From Glutinoglossum americanum (lineage: Eukaryota > Ascomycota > Geoglossomycetes > Geoglossales > Geoglossaceae), in assembly GCA_020080175.1 (NCBI GenBank), contig JAGHQL010000019.1, positions 124,001 through 188,000 of the forward strand: a stretch of 64,000 nt of DNA. The letters are read 5' to 3'. Of this stretch, positions 18,962 to 27,868 are shown in pieces. The notes beneath the pieces were generated by a model. It was not told the origin of the DNA. It made no database searches and saw only the letters and a list, made by a program, of their open reading frames with translations. The translations under genes and the position numbers were made by a program. How positions within the stretch are numbered: position 1 is the first letter of the stretch; each line of letters begins with the position of its first letter.

Positions 18962-21102
18962 GGGCAAAAGAACGATATACCCTGTATTTTATGCGTAAAG
19001 AACTATCTACCCTGTAATTAAATTTAAAGAACTATATACCCACACCGCACACCCTTTGTCTATTGATGAGGGCGACGACAAGTCTGAGCATTATGCCCAG
19101 ACTCTCCACAGGTTCCGCACCTGTGAACGAGGTGCTCCCTGAGAAGTACATCTGTACCCATATCTTGCCTCGTCAGTTCTCGAGGTGCTCGAGCATCTTC
19201 TGTCCGGATCCACTCCTTCTTCGGTCGCCCCCGAGGCACCTTTGTTACTGGAGGGTTGCACTCCTTATCGGTTGGCTCAAGCCCGACAATATTGACTGCT
19301 GGAAGATTGGTGGCATATGTCGCTGCCCACGTTGCTGTCGACAGTGATGCAGGGAGGAAGGTCTCAAGCGTGCATCCTTGCATAAAGATATAGGTCATGA
19401 CATAGCCGCAGGGAATACCATTGGCCTGGTATCGTCGACAGGAGCAGGTTCCATCACGGAGGCTGACGACATGAATATCGTTATTTGCTTGGATCACTCG
19501 TCCTTCGTCAGACGACGAGAGTTGAGCCTGTCGGTAGGTAGTTAGTATAGTATAGAATAGATAGAAATTGACTTACTCGATTACTCTGTGCCCATTTTCT
19601 CCCTTCTTGCACTACTGTAGTGACGAATGAGGTATATTGTATACCAGTCGTAATAGCTTGCAGCGCCTCTGTGTAGCGTTGTGAATGTAGCTACATTGTA
19701 CGATGCCAAATCATATCGAGAAGTTCAATAATATTGAGTTCTCGGTCGAGTTTGAGAATATTATTCAGACTCTCAACAATATTACTAGTATCGTGGCCAT
19801 ACCAATGGCCAGGAAAGTGCGACTCCGACTAGAGTTGTGGGTCGACATTGCGGAGATACTCCTCTGCCTTTTTCTTGACCTCCCCGATCTTCACTAGCGT
19901 TGCCTCAAAAGCAGTAGATGTGCGTGCTCGTGCTGCCTGCCAAAAGAGTGCCGACAGGCCTTGCCCGAAGTGTTTTGTAAAATTTTCCTTCAGGTGACGA
20001 CAGCAGTAAGCTCTTGTCACTCGATTTCCGAGCACCTGCTCTGCCTCGAGTAGGCCTTTGTCTCTGTCGGAGACTAACGTACAGGCTTCTGTTGAGACTT
20101 CTGGTAAAGCCCACCGGAGATGGCGGAAAAACCACTCCCAAGAGTTGTAGTTCTCCGATTCTACTACCCCCTAGGCAAGCAGGAGATTGCGACCGTCAGC
20201 GTCGATACCGACGGCAAGGAGAAGAGTAAGAATGAAATGAGCCTTTAGAAAGGTCCCATCAACGGCAAGGAATCATCGACAGAGGTGGAAAGAAGCACGT
20301 GATTGTGCAGGGCAGATAAAAAAGCGGCCAAAGCTCTAAGAGACCGGATCTATAGCGAGATCCAGATAGACATCTGGAGCTAAGGCTTCCAAACGCTGTC
20401 GGTATGCTGGTAACAGCCGAAAGCTATACCGCTGTGCTCCGATGCTCCCATTAAGGAGTCGGAGGCGACAGAGTTGAGCTACCTTGTAGCTTACTTCTTC
20501 ACCAAAGCGGACTCGAAGGCAGTCAATAATTGCCTTTGAAGAGGTAGCTTTCGTCACGCAGAGGTGACGAGACACTGCCTCGTCCAGCCAGGCAGCACTA
20601 CTGGCAGCACGAAACTTGCTAACACTAGCGCTGAGGCACTGATGAGTACTTTCAATAATAGAAAGGACTAGCAATCCCTCCCGGTTCCTTCGTACCCGAC
20701 ATTTCCAGGGACAGCTCGCCGTTGTATACGTAAAGGTAGCTAAATTTGGCTCTTTTTTGGGTGTCCGAAAGGAGAATTTGTCCTTAACCGCCCAGTTGTT
20801 AAGAGCACAGCGGAGGTTCGACTAGCAGGTATACTCTGTGCTGTCGAGAGGTACAGCAAGTTCACTAACAGCAGCCATAAAGTGTCGACAATGGGGTGGT
20901 AATGGCGGGGTCGATGACAGCAAGGTCGATGACAATGAGGGCAGCAGCAATGTTGAATTCGATGATATCCTATAGAGCAGTCAGTAATTGAATGCGTCGC
21001 GTCACATAGAATGGGGTATATAGTTCTTTAATTTTACTTACAGAGTATATTATTCTTTTACTAGCGAATACAGGGTATATCGTTCTTTCGCCCATAAAAT
21101 TA
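18953..21102 (-). mobile_element. Mutator-like (MULE) DNA transposon with 9-bp target duplications
   Basis: The element spans 18962-21093 (2132 bp), bounded by identical 9-bp direct repeats ATAAAATTA at 18953-18961 and 21094-21102. The inverted ends are long (~80 bp), begin GGGC(A/G)AAAGAACG, and contain three spaced copies of an AAAGAACTATATACCC-like motif at each end. The transposase gene lies on the minus strand. The 9-bp duplication and the transposase type are both known MULE hallmarks. The element is much richer in GC than its surroundings, so it entered after they had decayed. Confidence 0.93.
19060..20878 (-). pseudogene. MULE transposase, inactivated
   Basis: A transposase reading frame of ~590 codons starts at ATG 20878 and ends at 19060. 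One intron (about 19584-19532, GTAAGT donor, ACTAAC branch, GACAG acceptor) joins the catalytic part to the C-terminus. Landmarks: AVDGTFLKAHF with the first catalytic Asp, LVSDRDKGLLEAE with the second, CCRHLKENFTKHFG, WYGHDTSNIVESLN, then a SWIM-type zinc region (CSCRRYQANGIPCGYV) and a zinc knuckle (CGTCGESGHNAQTC). About six in-frame stops are seen (near 20823, 20337, 20265, 20172, 19835 and 19697). All are TAG or TGA and each can be explained by one C-to-T change on one strand. The SWIM histidine is Tyr (CAT to TAT), a change of the same kind. This fits light RIP, so the copy should be dead. Confidence 0.88.
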
Positions 21103-21324
21103 TCCTATTACTATTATTAGTATTATTTGATAGAGGTATTAAATAATTAGTAAAAAAAACTAAAAGTATAAGTTTTAAAAATAAGTTTTTATCACCTTTT
21201 TTATATTTATATAAATAATTTAAAATAGGATTTAAACTAATTAATTACTTACTTAAAATCAGTAATATTACTTTTTTAAATAAAAATTTATATTTATATT
21301 TCTATAATATATCTACAAAGATAA
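21094..21324. other. Extremely AT-rich tract (right part)
   Basis: Continuation of the tract at 17654-18961 on the far side of the MULE, ending where the first solo LTR begins. No gene or element was recognised. Confidence 0.7.
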
Positions 21325-21666
21325 TGTCATGGCACGTAGAGTCGCAAGGGATAGAGTTCGCGAGTGCGAACCAGCATGTGGTCTGTACTCGAGCTAAGCC
21401 CGCAAGCTCTTCTTTTAATCGACGGAGTTGATCCTTCAACCTCCATTAGTCAACACACTTCTTGTATGTAGTTTATCTAATAGAAGCCACCCGGTAGCTC
21501 ATATCTATCCTCCTACTCAGCCTATCTGTTCCTGACATCTCGCCGGACCTCCTGCCGAGTCGTGACACCTATTTGAGCTCAAGAACTCATTCGCGAGTCT
21601 ACAGACGACCTTCCGAATGACCTCCTCAAGCCTCAAGTGCCTGTGGCACCCCCCTAGGACCTGATA
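21325..21666 (-). mobile_element. Solo LTR, family B (342 bp)
   Basis: Reverse-oriented solo LTR with TG/CA-type ends and identical 5-bp flanks GATAA (21320-21324 and 21667-21671). It matches, in the opposite orientation, the copy at 26266-26607 over its full 342 bp. No internal coding part was seen, so it is a fossil left by recombination between LTRs. The superfamily cannot be assigned. It is diverged from the other copy and is probably the older of the two. Confidence 0.88.
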
Positions 21667-21721
21667 GATAATATTGAGTCTTTCAATTAAATTAAATATA
21701 TAGTTAATATCAAGTCTTCCG

Positions 21722-21890
21722 CCACTACCCATGCTCCTATATGAAGTTCCTATGATGCCTATGCGATTCCTTCACTACTGGCCGTGCTTTTATATGAAGT
21801 TTCTATGATGCTTATACGGTTCCTTCGCCGCTAGCCATGCTCTCATATAGAGTTTCTATGATACTCATGTAGTTTTTTCACTACTATATC
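21722..21890 (-). mobile_element. LTR family A fragment (internal tandem part)
   Basis: Three or more ~55-bp units of the CTCCTATATGAAGTTCCTATGATGCC type, the reverse complement of the minisatellite inside the family A LTRs. It is a truncated, diverged remnant. Confidence 0.65.
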
Positions 21891-21914
21891 ATGACCCACA
21901 GTCAGTTACTCAGT

Positions 21915-22601
21915 TGTTACGGTGGCCACCAGGTAAGGGCCCAGTGGGCCACTAAACAAGCTGAGAAGGAGGGCTAGCCCTGAGGAAGGCCGGCGGAGCA
22001 TAGGGGGGTCCACCCTATACGTAATACACTAAGCCGGTGACATACGAGGGGGGCCCGCAAGGCCCCACCAATGACGTCATCATAGGAACTCCACATGGGA
22101 GCACAGCTGGCGAAGGAACCGCACGGGCATCATAGGAACTCCACATGGGAGCACGGCCGGTGACGAAGGAACTGCACGGGCATCATAAGAACTCCACATA
22201 GGAGCACGGGCAGCGGCGGAAGGCATGGCCGGTGGTGAGGGAACCACATGGGCATCATAAAGACTTCCCAATGGAAGCACGGCCAGAGGCGAGGGGTCCG
22301 TACGCGTCCATGGACGTGGGTCCGTACGCGTCCATGGAGGGAACTGGGCAGGTCCTTACCCATGGGTCCCTCAGGGCCATTAGTATATATAGAAGGCCGA
22401 GGAGGGTCCGGAAGGGAACCTCATCGGTCAATACCATAATCACATTAGATAGACTATCAAGGACCATTAGGCCTACCCTTCCGTCGTACTACACAGCCGG
22501 CCCCCCCTTGCTCCGTCGTGACCGGCCTCTTAGGGCTAGCTCGGTCTTGACGCCCGCGGCACCCAACCTTCGCGGCCTAGCTTATATAAGCAGCCGTCAC
22601 A
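21915..22601 (+). mobile_element. Solo LTR, family A (687 bp)
   Basis: Starts TGTTACGGTGGCCACCAGG and ends CAGCCGTCACA. It is flanked by identical 5-bp repeats TCAGT (21910-21914 and 22602-22606). Inside lie a ~50-bp minisatellite (CATCATAGGAACTCCACATG units) and, near the end, a CTTATATAAG box. No coding region is attached. It is a fossil solo LTR; superfamily unknown. The frames that cross it are translations of the repeat. Confidence 0.88.
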
Positions 22602-23052
22602 TCAGTGAGGCCATTTAGGCCTCCGTGGCTGGGTAACTAACTCGGATTATGCAAATGGCAACTCGTCTATATGGCTATATGAATTCTGCAAGCATACATT
22701 CTTATTGCTTTATGATATTTGATCTATTGTTGAATGTCCATTGTGTTATAAGTAGCTCACTAGCCTCCTACTGGAGGTTAGCAATCAGTTCTTTTACATT
22801 TCCTGCTTACTAGAATTAAGTTTATTCCACCTACTCTATATTCTAAACTGGACTAATGTCAAGTCGCTCTGAACTATCGACCATTAAGTTCATCTATTAG
22901 ACCTCGTATATCTAAACCTTACCTAGATACAGATCAGTCGGCCAGCTATCATTATCACTGCAAGGTGCGACGTTACACTATTATCAAACTTCCTAGATCC
23001 CTCGACGTCAGAGTACCTTTATGTCACCTTAGCATCGAGAGTTTTTATACGC
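22602..23052. other. Unassigned sequence between LTR copies
   Basis: About 450 bp of moderate GC without an open frame or a recognisable element. It may be decayed internal sequence of an older element or original target DNA. Confidence 0.4.
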
Positions 23053-23248
23053 CGGCTGTACTCTCATATGGAGTTTCTTTATGACATCATTGGTAGGGTC
23101 TTGTAGGCCCCATTTGTATATCACACCAGCTTAGTATATTATGTATAGGGTAGTCCCCCCTATATTTTGCTGGCCTTCCTTAAGGCTAACCCTCCTTCTT
23201 AGCTTATTTAGTAACCCATCAGGCTATTACCCAGTAGCCACTATAACA
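23053..23248 (-). mobile_element. LTR family A fragment, inverted
   Basis: Corresponds to the first ~200 bp of family A in reverse orientation, ending in the terminal CACTATAACA. It is truncated on the left and diverged. A scrap of family B follows at about 23308-23340. Confidence 0.7.
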
Positions 23249-23348
23249 GAAGTTTGGTAGAATGTTAGAAGTAGATACGCTAAGTAGTGGAATGGATATA
23301 GAACTGTCAGGTAGCTTCTATTAGATGAACTATGTACAAGAAATATAT

Positions 23349-24174
23349 TGTTACAGTGGCTACCGGGTAAGGGCTTGATAAGCTACCAAACAAGCTGAGA
23401 AGGAGAGCTAGCCCTAAGGAAGGCCAGCAGAGCATAGGGGGGACCACTCTATACGTAATACACTAAGCCTGTAATGTGTAGATAAGAACTCGTGCACATT
23501 ACCACTCAGGCAAAAGACCACAATATTAGCCAACAGACTAATACGTTCTTACACCGTACTTATATATAGAGCTGCATGTAACACGACGTTAGTACACCAG
23601 TGATGCCCTACTGCACCCGACCATTACAAAGCTAGTGACATACGAGGAGGGCCTGCAAGACCCCACTAATGATGTCATCATAGGAACTTCATATGGGAGC
23701 ACGGCCGGCGAAGGAACCGCACAGATATCATAGGAACTCCACATGGGAGCACAGCCGGTGGCGAAGGAACTGCACGGGCATCATAGGAACTCTACATAGG
23801 AGCACGGGCAGCGGCGGAAGGCATGGCCAGTGGTGAGGGAACCGCACGGGCATCATAAGGACTCCCTAATGGAAGCACGGCCAGAGGCAAGGGGTCCGTA
23901 CGCGTCCATGGAGGGAACCGGGCAGGTCCCTACCCGTGGGTCCCTCAGGGCCATTAGTATATATAGAAGGCCGAGGAGGGTCCGGAAGGGAACCTCATCG
24001 ATCAATACTATAATCACATTAGATAGACTATTAAGGACCATTAGGCCTACCCTTCTATCGTGTCACATGGCCAGCCTCCTTTGCTCCGTCGTAACCGACC
24101 CTTTAGGGCTAGCTCGGCCTTGACGCCCGCAGCACCCAACCTTCATGGCCCAGCTTATATAAGCAGCCGTCACA
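23349..24174 (+). mobile_element. LTR family A copy with a nested short LTR
   Basis: Starts TGTTACAGTGGC and ends GCAGCCGTCACA, directly before the left end of the pogo-like element. It contains the ~50-bp minisatellite and a 159-bp insertion at 23470-23628. The 5-bp flanks do not match (TATAT and AAAAT), so this copy may be a recombinant between two insertions. Confidence 0.8.
23470..23628 (+). mobile_element. Very short solo LTR (159 bp) nested in family A
   Basis: Ends TGTAATG and CATTACA form a 7-bp inverted repeat with the canonical TG/CA. The flanks AAGCC and AAGCT are near-identical 5-bp target duplications. The empty site is visible at the matching place of the 21915-22601 copy. The size suggests a small (TRIM-like) or Copia-type LTR. 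It is younger than the LTR it sits in. Confidence 0.75.
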
Positions 24175-25259
24175 AAAATGTATTTCACAAGCAAGCTAGC
24201 CACACAAGCTGGTTGGCCATCTTGACTCCAAATACATAAACATCACGAACTAGCCCCAATGTCTTGTAAGACGCATTTAACCAGCCCAAATTCTGAAGGG
24301 CAAGTTCTCCTAGCTATGCAAGCCTTCAACAAAGGACAATTTAAAAGTCTTTGAGCTACTATCCAAGCTTATGATATTCCTCGCACAACAGTACAGGATT
24401 GAAGAAATGGAAAAAAATCGCGTCGAAACTGTCTACCCAATGACTGAAAACTTACTCTAATAGAAGAATCAGTTCTCGAAAAGTGGGCACTTTCAATAGA
24501 TGAACAAGGCTTTCCCCTGAGAATACATATAATATGACAAATAGCTCAACTGTTACTGAATGAACATACAAAAGCAGATTTGGTCAAACCTCATCCGATA
24601 GGAATTAATTGGGCCAACAATTTTATTCGGCAGCATGAAACATTAAAATCAAAGTACTCCTGCAAATATAGTTACCTACGAGCCAAATGCGATAATTCAG
24701 AAGTTGTTAAAAGTTGGTTTGAACGCATCCATAAGAAGGTTACAGAATATGGGATTGTTCCGGAGGATATTTACAACTTCGATGAGACTGGATTCCAGAT
24801 GGGAGTCACAACTATTGCAAAAGTTGTTACGAATTCAGAGAAAAGAGGGCGACTAAGGTTAACTCAACCAGGAAATTGGGAGTGGGTTACTACAGTAGAG
24901 GTAATCAATTCTTCCGGATAGGCAGTACCACCAATGATTATCTTTCAGAGAAAGATACATCAATCTCACTGGTACGAAGATCAAATACTTTCTTCCGACT
25001 GGGTTATTACTCTTAGTGATTCTGGTTGAACAAATGATAAACTTGGTCTGATCTGGCTTAAAGAAGTATTCGATAAACATATAAAATCTCAAAGAGTAGG
25101 ATGATATCGATTACTAATAATGGATGGCCATAACAGTCATGTTACAGCAGAATTCGATCAGTATTGTTTCAGTAATTCGATTATTCTACTTTGTATGCCT
25201 CCTCACTCTATGTATATACTTCAACTACTAGATGTCGTTTGCTTTTCCATTTTAAAACG

Positions 25260-25975
25260 TGTGACGGCCGCTTATATAAGCTGGGCCGCGAAGGTTGGGT
25301 GCCGCGGGCATCGAGGCCAAGCTAGCCCTAGAGGGCCGGTCACGACGAAGCAAGGGAGGCTGGCCGTGTGGCATGACAGGAGGGTAGGCCTAATAGTCCT
25401 TAATAGTCTATTTAATGTGATTATAGTATTGACTAATGAGGTTCTCTTCCGGACCCTCCTCGGCCTTCTATATATACTAATAGCCCTGAGGGGCCCACGG
25501 GTAGAGACCTGCCCGGTTTCCTCCATGGACGCGTACGGACCCCTTGCCTCTGGCCGTGCTTCCATTAGGAAGTCCTTATGAGGCCCATGTGGTTCCCTCA
25601 CTATCGGCCATGCCTTTCACCGCTGGCCGTGCTCCTATGTGGAGTTCCTATGATGCCCGTGCGGTTCCTTCGCCACCGGCCATGCTCCTATATGGAGTTC
25701 CTATGATGCCGTACGGTTCCTTCGCCGCTGGTCGTGCTCCCATGTGGAGTTCCTACGATGCTGTGTGGTTCCTTCGCCGCTGGCCGTGCTCCTATGTGGA
25801 GTTCCTATGATGACGTCATTGGTGGGGCCTTGCGGGCCCCCCTCGTATGTCATCGGCTTAGTATATTACATATAGGGTAGACCCCCCTATGCTCCGCCGG
25901 CCTTCCTCAGGGCTAGCCTTCCTTCTCAGCTTGTTTGGTGGCCCACCGGGCCCTTACCCGGTGGCCACCATAACA
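25260..25975 (-). mobile_element. Solo LTR, family A, inserted in the pogo-like transposase
   Basis: 716-bp reverse-oriented copy, from TGTGACGGCCGC to CCACCATAACA, with near-identical 5-bp flanks AAACG and AAATG. The transposase sequence is continuous on either side. The internal ~50-bp minisatellite has more units here than in the 21915 copy. It is a fossil solo LTR and is younger than the pogo-like element. Confidence 0.9.
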
Positions 25976-26265
25976 AAATGGGCTTATGGAAGTCAAATTA
26001 AAACTTTTATAAGAGCTAGTATCAACCATATCAATAAGCGGGAATTTTTAACAGCATATAAAGTTACCAAGTTATTAGTCTTAAGTGCTAATAACATTAA
26101 AGCTAGTTTTGCTACTACTAGACTGGTCCCTTATGATCCAAACTAAGTACTTTCTGGACTTAATTCTGGGATTGGAAATATTATCCCCCTGGAACAAAAT
26201 CTTCAACCAACTTGGGTACCTGAGACTCCTCAAAACCTTTCTGCATTACAAATGCAGTTCAAATC

Positions 26266-26607
26266 TGTCAGGTTCTAGAGGGGTGCCGCAGGTGCTCGAA
26301 GGTCGAGGGAGTCGTTCAGGAGGTCGTCCGTGGGCTCGCGAATGAGTTCTCGAGCTCAAATGGGTGTCACGGCTCGGCAGGATGCCCGGCGGGATGTCAG
26401 AGGCAGGTAGGCTGGGCAGGTGGATGGATATGGGCCACCGGGTGGCTTCTATTAGATGAACTATGTACAAGAGGTGTGTTGACTGATGGAGGTTGAAGGG
26501 TCAACTCCGTCGGTTGGGAAAAGGGCTTGCGGGCTTGGCTCGAGCACGGACCGCATATTGGTCCGAGCTCGCAAGCTCTGCCCCTTACGGCTCTGCGTAC
26601 CGTGACA
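26266..26607 (+). mobile_element. Solo LTR, family B, inserted in the pogo-like element
   Basis: 342-bp copy from TGTCAGGTTCTAG to CCGTGACA with identical 5-bp flanks AAATC (26261-26265 and 26608-26612). It is GC-richer and looks fresher than the copy at 21325-21666. Confidence 0.92.
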
Positions 26608-27107
26608 AAATCAATTCAGTAAATGCTTAGTAGAGGTAGCTGGAGCCCTCCTAGTTCTGCTGAATGAGCCATTGCTCAGGTTATGAAGGGTTGTAAGATA
26701 GCTATATATAATGGTTTACTTTTGGCTGAGGAAAATAAGAAATTATTAGAGGAAAATAAGAGGCAGAAGCGAAAAAGAGTTTAAAAGTGCTCTTTTATTG
26801 CTACAGGAGGACTTTTGACTATTACAGAGGGTCTACGCCTAATAGAGGAAACTGGTTGAGTTACTGAAGAAGTTGTTAGAGCGATGAAAACTTAAGTACA
26901 ACTACCTAAGCAGTGGGCACCATCAAAGTGCAGCATGTGTGACTCACTCTTATATAAGACACCTAAATGCTCAAGCTTGCAGGAACGGCCTTCATAGGTT
27001 TTATGTACTTAAACTATAGAAATTGCAGTTGGATTTATCGCGAACATATTGATTGTGAGCCAAAGTGGCCGAACAGCTTGTGTGGCCAGCTCGCTTGTAA
27101 AATACGT

Positions 27108-27868
27108 TACGTTTAGCTTATAAATGAAAGAAGAGTAACCAATAGTGATATCTACATCATACGACCCTAGCTATTAACTTTTAGCTTCCACTCTTTGGAG
27201 ATTGTATCTTGCTATACCTCTTGAAATACTGGAACTGATTATTATTTATCTCTTTTCATATGAGTATCTTTACTATTTTTTTTCTGAGTCAGGTGGAAAG
27301 TTATATTACTTATAGATATTGCCAACACTATGCTGTATAGCCGATTGTAAAGCTCTTCTCTTCATTACTCAGTCTAAAGGTTCCATATACTGCATCAAAG
27401 GATTAATTTCAGAATTGCTATCTACTTGATTAAAAGAAAGAGAGATACTTTGTGCGGTAGTAAGAAAGAATATATTATAGAGAGTCTATAAAACTGTTAG
27501 CCTGAAGTTGTAAGCAATGCTTGTGTGAAGCTGTGAGATATGCAGAGTAACCTCATAATTATAAAAAATATCCTCTACAATGGTGATGGAATTTATTAAT
27601 GAAGTTGCAGCTCAAGCCCTTACAAGGTGGGGTGCGCTCAGCCGTGCTCAGCCGTGCTCACCCATGCTCACCCATGCTCACCCGGCTCACCTGAAACTCA
27701 CCCAGCTCGCGTGAGCACAGGGCGGCATTGCTCACCCACCGAATTTGGGGTGAGCTTGCCACGGATTTCTGTTATCTTGGCACCTGAACTTTTCGGTCGA
27801 CCATAAACTTCTAGGAGAACAGACAAGTAAGCTCTTTCTCAACTTTGTCCCTTGTATAAGCTGAAGCA
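27108..27868. other. Intergenic region upstream of RIX1
   Basis: Right flank of the transposon cluster and presumed promoter of RIX1. It contains a GCTCACC-rich patch at 27635-27760 with three or more 11-bp CATGCTCACCC units. No gene was seen. Confidence 0.55.
27635..27760. repeat. GCTCACCC-rich short repeat patch
   Basis: Units of about 11 bp (CGTGCTCAGC, CATGCTCACCC three times, then GGCTCACC variants). Patches with the same words occur near 7250-7335, 9850-9925 and 17395-17460. Confidence 0.55.

Larger units (their letters stand above)
24259..26960 (+). pseudogene. Pogo/Fot1-like (DDE_1, CENP-B-type) transposase, inactivated
   Basis: A frame starts at ATG 24259 with the helix-turn-helix region (FNKGQFKSL, AYDIPRTTV). 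The CENP-B-like part follows (EESVLEKWALSIDEQGFPL, then GINWANNFIRQHE). The catalytic region has IYNFDETGFQMG with the first Asp near 24780 and LLIMDGHNSHVTAEFD with the second near 25120. Beyond the first LTR insertion, coding resumes (FIRASINHINKREFLTAYK). Beyond the second comes the typical basic C-terminus (ENKRQKRKRV, then a GGLLTITEGL segment). There are about ten in-frame stops; nearly all are TGA or TAG at places where Arg or Trp codons are expected. This is the RIP-like pattern also seen in the MULE. The copy cannot be functional. Confidence 0.88.
24178..27107 (+). mobile_element. Pogo/Fot1-like DNA transposon carrying two nested solo LTRs
   Basis: The ends share an imperfect ~50-bp inverted repeat. 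The left begins A(T)GTATTTCACAAGC and contains AGCCACACAAGCTG. The right complement begins ACGTATTTTACAAGC and contains GGCCACACAAGCTG. TA follows the right end, the usual target of this superfamily; the left TA is not clear because an LTR abuts it. The element is interrupted by family A (25260-25975) and family B (26266-26607), so the original element was about 1.87 kb. Confidence 0.88.

Noticed and set aside
22232-22618. Frames of up to 153 codons in 22-26 kb (also 23830-24123, 25272-25601, 25544-25810)
   Set aside because: They are translations of the LTR family A minisatellite and lack coding character. The 25120-25581 frame starts with pogo-like transposase sequence and then runs into an LTR.
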